Part shown: one piece after another, positions 21,801-31,085 of the stretch
Layout of the letters: each line of letters opens with the position of its first letter
Numbering within the stretch: position 1 is the first letter of the stretch
Assembly: GCA_004369085.1 (NCBI GenBank)
Contig: ML210420.1
Coordinates: 1-31,364 of the forward strand
Direction of reading: 5' to 3'
Source of the DNA: Coprinopsis marcescibilis
Lineage: Eukaryota > Basidiomycota > Agaricomycetes > Agaricales > Psathyrellaceae
DNA: 31,364 nt
Notes under the pieces: model-generated
The model's input: the letters and a program-made list of their open reading frames with translations, nothing else
The model's database searches: none
Told to the model about the DNA's origin: nothing
Made by a program: the position numbers and the translations under genes

Positions 21801-22727
21801 CTTGAAATGGTGAGAGATGAATAGTTTTGAAGGGTAGAGAGTGTATAAGTGATAGATTTTGAGTTAAAGACTGTGGCTGCAAGTATCCTGCCTTTATACC
21901 CTTCTTCTTACTTGGATATTTGAATTTGTTTGCGAAAATTTGTGGCATCACATTTGAGCGCATCGTCTGGAGCCCACAGAGTATTATCCAACGTAGGTGG
22001 TATTGATGGGCAAGCGTGTCGATCGGATTACGAAAGAAGGATCCCCGGAATGGACAGGCAACGGAGGATTGTCCCAATGTCCTGTCCTTATCTTTGACTG
22101 CTCTCGTACCGTTACACTGACACTGGTGAAGGCTGGAGCAGCTCTCATTAGCTTTGTTTATATCGATCCTGAGCAGCATTGAGAACGATCATGGCTACTT
22201 CGACAATTAACGATCTGAGCATGCCTTTGAGCGCCCTAGTATGTAGGCACAGATGTGTGCGTAGACCCTCCAGAATTGTCACTTATGACACTTTTCCTCG
22301 TTTATAGCGTGCTTCACGGGAGGCCGGGCGATGAAAACCAACTAATGTAGACGCTTGCTGAGATCTTTAGCTAAGTTGAAGTCCAACATGAGGCGACCAT
22401 TGTTCCATCTTCTAATAGCCATGTTGATTGACAACAGATCTTCTCAAGTAGCACGATAACCCAAACGAAAAATTGCATAGCTGGTCGCCACATTGGTATC
22501 GTGGTGACAGGGGAGATAGAGCGTCCGCCGCTGCCTGGTGGCTTCTAACGGAAACTTAGCCAAGCACACGAAAGGCGAGACACTGTATTCTGATAAGCCA
22601 GAGTGATTTAAATGATAGTCATGCCATCGCACGTCGGTGGTGCGTTCTTGAAACCAAACCATCAATATATTCGGTCTGTAGGCAACCTCTAATCGGCATA
22701 CTCTATGAAGTACTTGCAGAAATAGTT
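21801..22727. other. Intergenic between the tandem CFEM genes
   Basis: It holds the copy 1 promoter (TATA at 21891-21898) and the copy 2 3' side. I see no other gene here. Confidence 0.45.
21891..21898 (-). promoter_or_regulatory. TATA box of CFEM copy 1
   Basis: TATAAAGG on the minus strand, about 90 bases before the start codon. A CAAACAAATTCA motif lies 22 bases further upstream (21932-21921), and a near copy sits at the equivalent place before CFEM copy 2. Confidence 0.65.
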
Positions 22728-23297
22728 CTAGAGGGCGAATACAGCAACCCCGGCAGCTGCGACAAAGGGAGCCCACGCAGAACCGCGCGAAGAAGGTGCA
22801 CCATTGCGCTTAGGAGCGGCAGGAGCTTGGGTCTGTGTCGAGATGCCTTCGAATGTGCGAGGAGCGCCAGTAGTCCCAGAGGGTGTGATCGAAGCAACTG
22901 TTCAATCGCGACCAAAGTTAGAGTTAGATTTTGCCTTGACATACTACGACTTTGAGTACTCACCACCAGCGCAGAGACCAAGCTTGTTCCCGATCAGTTC
23001 AGCGAGGGCCTCGTCCGTAGCCTTGCAGTTGGTTTTCATACATCCAGTCATGTCGATGACGTATTGCAAACTACCACAGGCGCAGTTGAAGTCTTGCCTA
23101 GTTGTGCGTAGTCAGCGCTCGTTGGGCGTCGGAAGGTGAGCTTGGGCATGCACGTACTCACCACAGCTGTTGGCCCTGGATGAAGCCAGATGGCAGTCTC
23201 TGGGGCATGGCGCTGCCTGGTCAAGATTGATTATCTCTTGGGAAGCGACCAGTCCAGCGGCAGTCATAACGAGCAAAGAAAGGAGAGAGAAACGCAT
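22728..23297 (-). CDS. CFEM-domain GPI-anchored protein, copy 2
   Basis: Three exons: 23297-23158, 23097-22964, 22897-22728; 147 residues. The signal peptide is ~1-19 (ends GLVAS, as in copy 1). Eight cysteines fall at 31, 35, 45, 52, 54, 66, 71 and 89, and Asp49 precedes C52. Exon 2 is 134 nt in both copies, and the C-terminal part repeats the TGAPRTF-GISTQT block and PKRN before a hydrophobic GPI-type tail (VAAAGVAVFAL). The donor of exon 1 must be the GTACGT at 23157, not the GTGAGT four bases earlier, to keep frame into EQDFNCACG. The pair clearly arose by tandem duplication and then diverged in the body of the domain. A role in heme/iron binding or wall structure is inferred from the family only. 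Confidence 0.9.
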
Positions 23298-25231
23298 TAT
23301 GAACAGATAAGATGAGAAGGATTGCTTTTGGGTGGTATGTGAATGGGAATGGGATTGAGAGTCTCTAGAGCTCCCCAAAGTTTCTTCCGCCTTTATACGC
23401 TTTGATCTTCAAATTCGTTTGTACGGATGGGTCCAATCTACATCTCATAAAAGATCCATATCGCGCATACATCTACAGCGCGACCCACATACACACAGGA
23501 GCAAATACAACAAGCATCACCGTTAATTTTAAATCAAATATCCAGGAACTCTACGTATTGACGCTTAATGGTGAAGTCTTCCGCGAACGTTCGAGAAACA
23601 CTGGAAATATGGCGACGTAACATGAAGCATATTCTGCGCAGGATTGTGGTTACGGTGTGTGATGGGCATATGCTTGCATACCCAGCACTGCTGGTAGGCC
23701 TCGTAGTGGGGTGTTGCTTTATCGCCTTCGATGTGTGCCCAGGACCAGGGTGCCAACAGGGAAGCAGCGCTCCAGTTCCATAGCGACATCCATGACCGCC
23801 CATGACCCACTTCAGAGCTCAAAGGGGAGCTCAGAGACCGAAAAGGCTATGGGAGTGAGATATCGTACTCTTAATGGCAATATAATCTACAAATTCAAGT
23901 TTTATTTACGTGAAACAGAGATACCAACCCCAAGAGAGCCCCAGCAGGATGAAGTCTAACAATTTCCCCCGACAGAGGAGAGAAGTTGAAGGGAAGATCG
24001 CGTTAGAAGCTTGTAATGATCAACACGAGGATTGGAGTGGACAAGTCACAATTGTGCTGACAGTGACAGTAATATCAGGGAACTGTTCCGTCTGCCGTGT
24101 CTACACGCGAAGGCGCAGTGACCTTTAATATCTATGTTGCCAATGGATGATAATAGGGCGTGTTATGCGGTAAGATATTAGAATTTACAAACCTCGTTTG
24201 GTATAGGCTGCTCCAGCCTCCGCTAACCACAACCTTCACCGTTGCCTCTTTCGGCAATTGCAATAGAGCATGTGACCCAATCTCCAATTTCTCACGCGTC
24301 TTTACCCTCATCCGAGTCGTCCCACCAACGTCACAACTTGCATCGATATTATGCCTACGGTTGCGTTAAGAGTTAATTTTCCGTACGTCATTGGATGTTT
24401 ACCAAAGTGCACAACTCAACAGACTCGCTTCTTCACGGTAACCATCACCTAGTCCGAGAAACCAGAAGGAAACCGCCGAGGACGAGAAAGGCCCATTTTG
24501 ACACTTTTCCTTAAAGGACGGGAGTCGTTGTGAACTGAAGCGATGTATAATGCATTCAATTCACATACGCTTGCGGCAACCCATCAACCGAGGTGGCTGG
24601 TTAGGAACATGCCAGGGGTATACCGTATGTTATTCTATTATCACCCTGCACTGACCGTATCGTCATCTCTGTCTCTACACCAATGAATCCTCAATTTCCT
24701 CGCTATACTGAGCGATTATGAGAGGTAATTGTGCCTCACATCAAAACACAGATATCGCATTTATGAGGTTTATACTCGAGCTCATTGCAGGTATGCGACA
24801 CTTTTTGAAAGGCCTTGTCAGTTTGTGTACCGACGTTCGATGAGAGTCCAAGCTAATCATGGTGCCAACTGCTCTTTCGAGGAGCCATTCGGAACCATGA
24901 ATTTCCGTTTACGAAATTCCTGTCGGATGTGTCGGGAACGGGGTGACGGGTAACTGATGCAACGGCGCGAGAGCTAATTTGAGGTGTTTGAAACAGGCGG
25001 TGCTTCGGCCATATTCCCCTTCGTATTCTGCACAGTCGCGACGGTGGTCAAGATAGATGGCCTACCTCACACCCCGTTGCATACGTCTGGTGACATGTGG
25101 GGAAGGTACGTTATCTCGATATCGTATAGAAACCCACAATATTCGGAGACTTAGGTTCGCTTCTCTCCCGCCTTTCACGGTCAAGGTTAACTCACTGGTT
25201 GAAGAAACTTGGTTATTGAAGAATTGAAGCC
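23298..25231. other. 1.9-kb stretch without a supported gene
   Basis: The first ~130 bases are the CFEM copy 2 promoter. A minus-strand frame at 23565-23822 (85 codons, Trp/Cys/His-rich) is intriguing but has mixed codon use and no recognisable motif. The rest shows nothing I can support. Confidence 0.4.
23390..23397 (-). promoter_or_regulatory. TATA box of CFEM copy 2
   Basis: TATAAAGG on the minus strand, about 93 bases before the start codon, the same offset as in copy 1. CAAACGAATTTG lies just upstream (23421-23410). Confidence 0.65.
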
Positions 25232-26596
25232 ATGGACGTTCCACTAGAGCTAGTTGGCCAGCTCACTCCTTCACAACTAAGATACAAAGTCTATTATTTA
25301 GTGTCATTTTGGATCGAAGTGAGTTCCCTATCCGCTCCCCCCCGTGCACAAGCCTGACCATACGGCAGGCATGTCTTTACGGTTAGTCACCAACCCCGGG
25401 CCTTCGACTCCTGCGTCAAATACCAACATCATCCTCAGGATTCTACTTCTGCCTTTTCGTTGCGGCGGTCAACATTATGCTTAGAAAGCGAACATTAAAC
25501 ATGACCTCATCTCGTGTCTTCCTCGCCGGAATTACCGTTATGTTCATCATAATCACTTTCCACAATTGTAAGGCGTTGAATTCGTTTGAGTTTATAGATT
25601 CGGCTAACAGCTGGAACGTCTTTATAGGTTCGAACATATATTCAATGGTCAAAGCGTATGCCTACGGAACCACACTTGCGGAGCCTGTAACCATTCTACG
25701 GGACTTGGATAACTGGTTCGTGTTTGCATTCCCGCTGATACTCTCGCTTGTCATCTGGATTGCGGATATCCTGGTCGTGAGTCTTGCTTTCCCGCGCATT
25801 TAAAAAAGACTAGATCTAAATACGTTATGCCCTCTTAGACTTATCGCTGCTGGCTAATCTGGCAACGAAACTATTGGGTAATCATTGTCCCAAGCCTTCT
25901 ACTCTTGGCGAGTATCAGTGGGTGTTCCATCGAAGAAATCCATCGCTCTATCTCACACGTCCTTTCTTTCCAGTTGTTCATTCCATCAACCTGGCCTGGT
26001 TTGCAACCAGTAATCGCGCCCTCCTCCCGATAGTACGCTACACATCGGACGCCAACTTCCCCCTGCATTTTGTTCAGAACATCATCACGACCGGTCTCAT
26101 CTCCTTTAAGATCTGGTACCAACACTCGCTGGTACGGCGAGTGGGGGTAGTCGTCAATGGCGGGCTCAATCTCATGAACATCGTCAGGATCATAATAGAG
26201 AGTGCCTTGATCTATACCATCACCATGCTCATTATGGTAATTTTGTTCTTGGCCCGACACCCAGCTGCGGTGATTTTCCAGCACGCATTGGTACCAATTA
26301 CAGGTGTGATTGATTCTATCTCTTGTGATTGGCCGCCTGACCGTATTTTCTTCAAAGGGATGGTCTTCCTGCTCGTCGCGATCCGAACCCACTCCGCCAG
26401 GGGAGACCAAGCCGCGGACACCGTCGATGTCATTCCGTCATGGATGCACAAGGACGGGGAGGATGATTCGTCCACGCACAAGAACAAGGGACATCCATCT
26501 CGTGGGCACATGCCTATTTTTGTCACGACCGTTACGGAGGAGCATCGTCACGACCATATGACTAGTTCCGTCAGATTCGACGATGGTAGGGTTTAA
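25232..26596 (+). CDS. Seven-transmembrane protein, family copy C
   Basis: Seven exons: 25232-25318, 25369-25381, 25439-25567, 25628-25776, 25839-25917, 25974-26303, 26358-26596; 341 residues. Exon 2 is again 13 nt (ACLY plus one base of Gly). Exon 3 (129 nt) equals exons 3+4 of copy A (77+52), so one intron is missing exactly here. The intron 25568-25627 is 60 nt, a multiple of three without a stop, so an unspliced reading stays open; alignment with copy A (CSNIYSMVKAYAYG against GINAYRFTRAYAQN) supports splicing. Motifs: YRCWLIWQRNYWVIIVP, VQNIITTGLISFKIW, VRIIIESALIY and GMVFLLVAIRTHSAR. The C-terminus is hydrophilic and His-rich. Membrane protein of unknown function; possibly sensory, judging by topology only. 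Confidence 0.87.
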
Positions 26597-27382
26597 AATG
26601 ACATTCAACTGATGCGTGTATGTACTTGTAGCATTGCTTGTGTAGGTTATAATCAAGTTTAATTTCAATTACCCGTGTAGGTACCGACGTACCGTATAAT
26701 GGACACCATTCAATCTGTAAACTCACATTGCAGGCAAATATATTTCTGGAATATACCTATTTTCATTTTACATGCATGTTAAATGTTGGCCATGGTTAGC
26801 TATGGACGAAGGCTCGAGCTATTCTGCGACTGAAGTAGTTCATTGTCTCAGGTAACCAGTTTGAGGACATTATCAGCCGTTATAAATTCAGAACACCGGA
26901 CTGAGAGTGAGGTTCCTGCTCAACACTGTGTCTCCGTCGAGCTCGTTTTGCTACCCCACGAGGGCAGAACTTCGCTTTATATGACATGGGGTGAAGCGCG
27001 TAGCTAGCGGGGAATGTGCAGTTTCCAGATGTGTGCACCTGGACCGTGAAACCCGTAGCTGCATCTAATAATAAAATGACTTCGCTCGCGGGGTTTCTTT
27101 CCCCAAAATCATATTCCCGGGTATGATGGGAAGAGAAGCATATGTATGCCACGTCAGTACCGAGCCAGCTGGGTCTTTGAGCTATTTTATGTGACCTTCA
27201 GCCCTAAATGCGAAATGCAATCCGATTGGAGCTAGATAAGCGCCGGTAAGTCGGTAGTCAATCAACGTATAGGATTCAGATACATAAGATAGAAGGATTA
27301 TGTAAGAATCAGCGAGAAGATGAGCAGAATTCGTTGAAATAATGATAAGGTAGCTATTATTAAGCACACTCTGAGGTCCTGA
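26597..27382. other. Convergent 3' region between copy C and the peroxygenase
   Basis: A minus-strand open frame at 26880-27152 (90 codons) has no motif, and its codon use is not clearly coding. AT-rich sequence dominates 27180-27380. Nothing else is supported. Confidence 0.4.
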
Positions 27383-28741
27383 TTAGAGCTGACCCCAAGG
27401 GAAAACCTGAGGGCAGTCGGGCGGGGAAAGCGCATCATAAAGGAAGCCCGCGTTAATAATCAAGTTCCTCCTCAGCACACCAGTTGGGCGAGGGTACAAG
27501 CCGCGGATGGTAGTGTTGACGAACTGGGTGTAAAACCTGCAAGGCTCGAGGATTCCACCGAGGCTCTGGTCCTCGACGAAGTTGTTTACGCCACCGACGT
27601 TGCGTCCAGGTTGAATTGGGTGGGCATTGAAAAGGATGTCCGCACCAGTCGCCCCGCCAGCCGTGGCTGATCTGAAGAATCCTCGAGGGAATCGCATATC
27701 CCTGAAGAAACTGGTGGCATCTGGAATAGAAAGCTGCCCTGCCTGGGCACCGGTGCGCCGACCATCAACGAAGAAATTGACTGGGAAGGTGGCCTCGCCA
27801 TAAATGGTGATATGACGAAGACCGACCATGCTGAAAGTGGGGTTGGTCGCGATGGACTGTTGAATTCGGCGGAAGCGGAGCTCTGCCGCGACGGTAAGGT
27901 TGTAGAACCCATTCCCATAGCGGTTGCTAAATTCGATAAACTACATCCCACTGTCAGCGCTCTCCTCCTCGAAGTTAAAGATATAGGATCTTACTTGATC
28001 GAAGAGGGTCTGGTTGAAGCTGTGGTTATCTCCGTCGAAGAAGTCACCTACATAAAACATTAAAAAATGGACAGTCGCCTGAGACAAGCTATCACCATAC
28101 CTCGCGTAAGGCTACCATCTCCCTCGAAGGTTCCGTGGTTGTTCAGTCCTCCAACGATAGCGGGGCGGGGAGGATCAGGCCCGGTCCTAGTTGTCTTTTC
28201 ACCAATACTTATCAAGTCAGTGACGAGGTTTCCGTCACCGAGATGAGCCAAGTACGTCGCAACGCGAGCGGTCTGATGGTCAAAGTTCAAGCCTATGGTT
28301 CGTCAGATATCCCATCTCGTTCATGTCATATTGAACGCAGGAATTAATTACCTTCTTGTACTGCGACGATGAGCTGAGCCGGAGTAACGACCCCATCGCG
28401 CGGCAGGTACTAGGACCAAACCGGTAAGTTGTCAATGATGAGATCGGAGAGTCGTAAGTACGTCTACTCACACCATGGGATGCGAGGGTGTTGAGACCGG
28501 GGCACGGACCTCTAATGTCACCCCGTCGCAGTGGCCTCCAAGGGTGTGCAGCGTCATCGACGAGCTTGGCACCGGTGAATCCTTGGGGGCCTGGTGGTTG
28601 AGGGGGTAGCTTCGCATCGAGAGTAGGGATTATTTCCGCAAGTTGTCTCTCAGACAGGCCGGCGAGAGAGCCATAACGCGGAAACGCCACTACAGCGCTG
28701 GTCACGTAGAGCGCGAGGAGACTGGTGAATACAGTGCGCAT
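27383..28741 (-). CDS. Unspecific (aromatic) peroxygenase, heme-thiolate, long type
   Basis: Five exons: 28741-28472, 28409-28352, 28292-28101, 28047-27995, 27940-27383; 376 residues, close to the Agrocybe enzyme AaeUPO. The signal peptide is ~1-19, followed by a propeptide-like segment. The heme thiolate lies in RGPCPGLNTLASHG (Cys80), the metal-site motif EGD is at 166-168, and the Arg-Glu catalytic pair is in LRHITIYGE (Arg233, Glu240), the PCP/EGD/R-E pattern of long peroxygenases. Other matches are YLPRDGVVTPAQL, LNFDHQTARVATY, GPDPPRPAIVGGLN, FVDGRR and HPIQPGRNVGG; a Cys near the C-terminus (PDCPQVFPWG) matches the disulfide position. By family it is a secreted enzyme (EC 1.11.2.1) that oxyfunctionalises aromatic and aliphatic substrates with hydrogen peroxide. 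The start is set by the signal peptide and the TATA box about 70 bases upstream. Confidence 0.95.
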
Positions 28742-28811
28742 GACTTGTCTAAGAAGAAGAAAAGGATGTAGAAGAGATGAGAATCTGCACATTCGTATTT
28801 TAGATCCTTTG

Positions 28812-28819
28812 CTTTTATA
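28812..28819 (-). promoter_or_regulatory. TATA box (with adjacent CCAAT) of the peroxygenase gene
   Basis: On the minus strand the sequence reads GCCAATATAAAAGC, so a CCAAT core directly abuts TATAAAAG about 70 bases before the ATG. A pyrimidine-rich leader (CTCTTCTACATCC) follows. Confidence 0.65.
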
Positions 28820-28971
28820 TTGGCGTAGAGCGCATCGGTCTCAATACATTGCAGCACGGTTGACGCGATTTGAGAGCGTAAAGCTCAAGAAATGCCTTTG
28901 AGGCCATCTTATTCGCTCTGTCAGCTGATTCATTTCATCAACTGTATTGCTTTGAAGTGGGGATATCTCCG

Positions 28972-29352
28972 TTAATACAGCCATCCATTTGAGTATTCCT
29001 CTCTGCTACACATTAGATAGAGGTTGGACTCTGGTTCCGGGCCCTCCGGGTTCATTGCGCAGTGACAAATGCTCTCATGACTGAGCAGCGACAGACTACG
29101 CTCTTGGTCGCAGTTAAGACAGATCACTCCTCCAAATGAGTCAAATGCAAGGCTGTCTTGCCGAGACGAATCGCAACGCTGAGAGGCACAGCGAAAGACG
29201 CCAGCGAAAAACGCTGATTGCTCCTTTTGGTCAACAAACCTGCACGTCAAGATAAGTCCTTGGTTGTCGGGGCGCTGATTTGTATCACAGTGCAATCTCT
29301 AAATATAGAGCCGTATATCTAGGAGCTGGCTTACCCATACTACCTGAATCAT
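28972..29352 (-). CDS. Candidate small Cys-rich protein, unrecognised
   Basis: The model has exons 29352-29344 (MIQ) and 29274-28972, with a 69-nt intron; 103 residues. The main exon carries eight cysteines, including CASQRC, ICLNC and CHC groupings, and ends EEYSNGWLY. The pairs of close cysteines could bind a metal or form disulfides. There is no signal peptide in this model, and the tiny first exon is weak; a TATA-like CTATATATAA lies only ~10 bases upstream. Codon use is mildly coding-like. It could be chance or a gene with a different 5' end. Confidence 0.25.
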
Positions 29353-30441
29353 GGTCCAAACTATATATAATGCGATCTTTGACTCTTGAAGGCCGGAAGT
29401 CTATACAAATCGCATGATGAAGCTCTACTTCCTGGGTCTTTGATCAATGGACGACAACGGTTCGACCAGAGCCAATAAGCGTTGTAGGGTTCGTAAGCAC
29501 TCGTCCTCGAGTTACATAATGCCTAAATACCAGGCAAATGGATCAATATTGACCATCGTGTAATCCACTGCCCTCCGCGGGATCAGACTCCCGAGACCAT
29601 TCCCTGGGCTCCATACAGGTGTATTACTCGCCGTGAGACTTCTTACAGAACAGTTACGATGGACTCCATATTCCGATATTGTCGTTCTTCAAATATTCAT
29701 GGTTCCCACCCATGCTCATACGAGATCGATGACTATGTAATACAATGTGAGAAAGAAAGATGCTTGGGAGTCACAATACGGTCGTCTGAGCCTGGAAGCG
29801 TAGCTTGATTTGTCACCAGGAGTGACAGTTGCCATAGATCCTGGGATGCTTAGTACTCAAATTGCTAAACTGATATGTTTGTCGTGTTAACACGCGAGCT
29901 TGAAATATCAGTAAATATTAATAAGCGCCCAAAACCCGGATGCCTATCAAAAACCCGAGTAACTTGTGCTATCTTACCTAATTGACGTCATACAGCTTAC
30001 ATTACTCATGTTCTCCCACATGTTCGGTGCGCAGGCTATGTTTAGGGGGTGCTCGATGTGTTAACACCACGAATCGAGCTCAGGTCTAGTCCCGATACAG
30101 ACGTAATTCACACAGTTTTTCTTCGAAGTAGAACTTACAAGAGAGTAGCGATGGACGGTAACTTCTCCTTCGCTTCGCTTCCTGTCCTCCTTACATCCGG
30201 TCGTTGTATTCGCTCCCACCAACGAGGCTTTGCTACGCTCTATGATTTCAACAGTCCCGACATTACCTGCACGCCAACAACAAATATATGTAGGATCGCA
30301 AAGCATCCTCCTGTCCTACTACCATTGATGTTTCAATACTTCTTAAAACTATCCTCGCTTAATACCTAGGGAGGTCGGCACATAGACTGACCCGGCCAGA
30401 TTCTGTGTCAGAAGACCCAACTTCACATTTACTGCGCGTCA

Positions 30442-30819
30442 TCAACTATCCGCGATACCCTTGGGCAGCAGGCTCACGAATTCAGCGTATACATCCCAAT
30501 CCCCGATCGTCTCGCAGCGCAAAGCCTCCGAAACTAACATGGCAATAACGGAGGAATCGGGATGCTGAGCCTGTGTTAGGCAATTTGCGGGCCTTGAGGC
30601 TTGCACAGTCTTTCTTCCTTTCTCCGGCACGCTTCACTCAGAATGTGTATTTCCTAAGCATATCGCTCGAGATGCATGTGCCGTGCCTAACTTATGATTC
30701 ATTCTTGATCTCTCTACACCTCGATCAGATAGTAGTGCAATGGTAATGTCTTTGGATGAGGTAGGTCGCTGTAGTTGCACTAAGTGATGTAGGCCGCCGA
30801 CAAGAGAAGATTCCGCCAT
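30442..30819 (-). CDS. Candidate small two-exon protein, unrecognised
   Basis: Possible exons are 30819-30718 (MAESSLVGGLHHLVQL onward) and 30570-30442 (AQHPDSSVIAMLVSEALRC to LLPKGIADS), joined in phase 0 by a 147-nt intron (GTAGAG...CACAG); 76 residues. The second exon has coding-like codon use and an amphipathic helix. The intron is longer than others in the window and its donor is weak, so exon pairing is uncertain. No family is recognised. Confidence 0.25.
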
Positions 30820-30925
30820 ATATTCCAAGAGATGAATCAAAGAGTAAATTAATAAATAGTAAATGGCGAACCGAAAGTCGAGAGCAACTTCTCTAGACTC
30901 TCTCGCACACGGACATCCGCTCAAG

Positions 30926-31085
30926 TCGAGAGCTTTCCATTCATGGAAAGTCCGGACGTACGAAGGTCCGGCGGTCCGGCTGTACGAAAGTACGAACGTC
31001 CGAAAGGCTGAGAGGCCGAGAGACCGAGGGTCCGGTTGTGAGAATTCGACACGGTCTGAGAGTCCTGACCTGTCCTGACACGGGA
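30926..31085. repeat. Short-unit repeat patch (GTCCGG / TACGAA / GAGAG)
   Basis: GTCCGG occurs four times and TACGAA three times within about 100 bases, interleaved with GAGAG-type words. A perfect inverted repeat, CTTTCCAT-TC-ATGGAAAG, sits at 30933-30950 at its left edge. The patch has no coding capacity that I trust; the open frames through it (30921-31163 -, 30863-31078 +) reflect the repeat composition. Confidence 0.5.

Noticed and set aside
25477..25803. Continuous 108-codon frame as a separate small membrane protein
   Set aside because: It is the inside of copy C, reading through a 60-nt stop-free intron and past the donor at 25777; the paralogs show the spliced form.
27812..28063. 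83-codon frame on the + strand
   Set aside because: It is antisense to peroxygenase exons 4 and 5 and their intron.
4404..28741. A secondary-metabolite or secreted-effector gene cluster
   Set aside because: There is no backbone enzyme (PKS, NRPS, terpene synthase), transcription factor or dedicated transporter, and two conserved housekeeping genes are interspersed. The gathering of surface genes may be coincidental.
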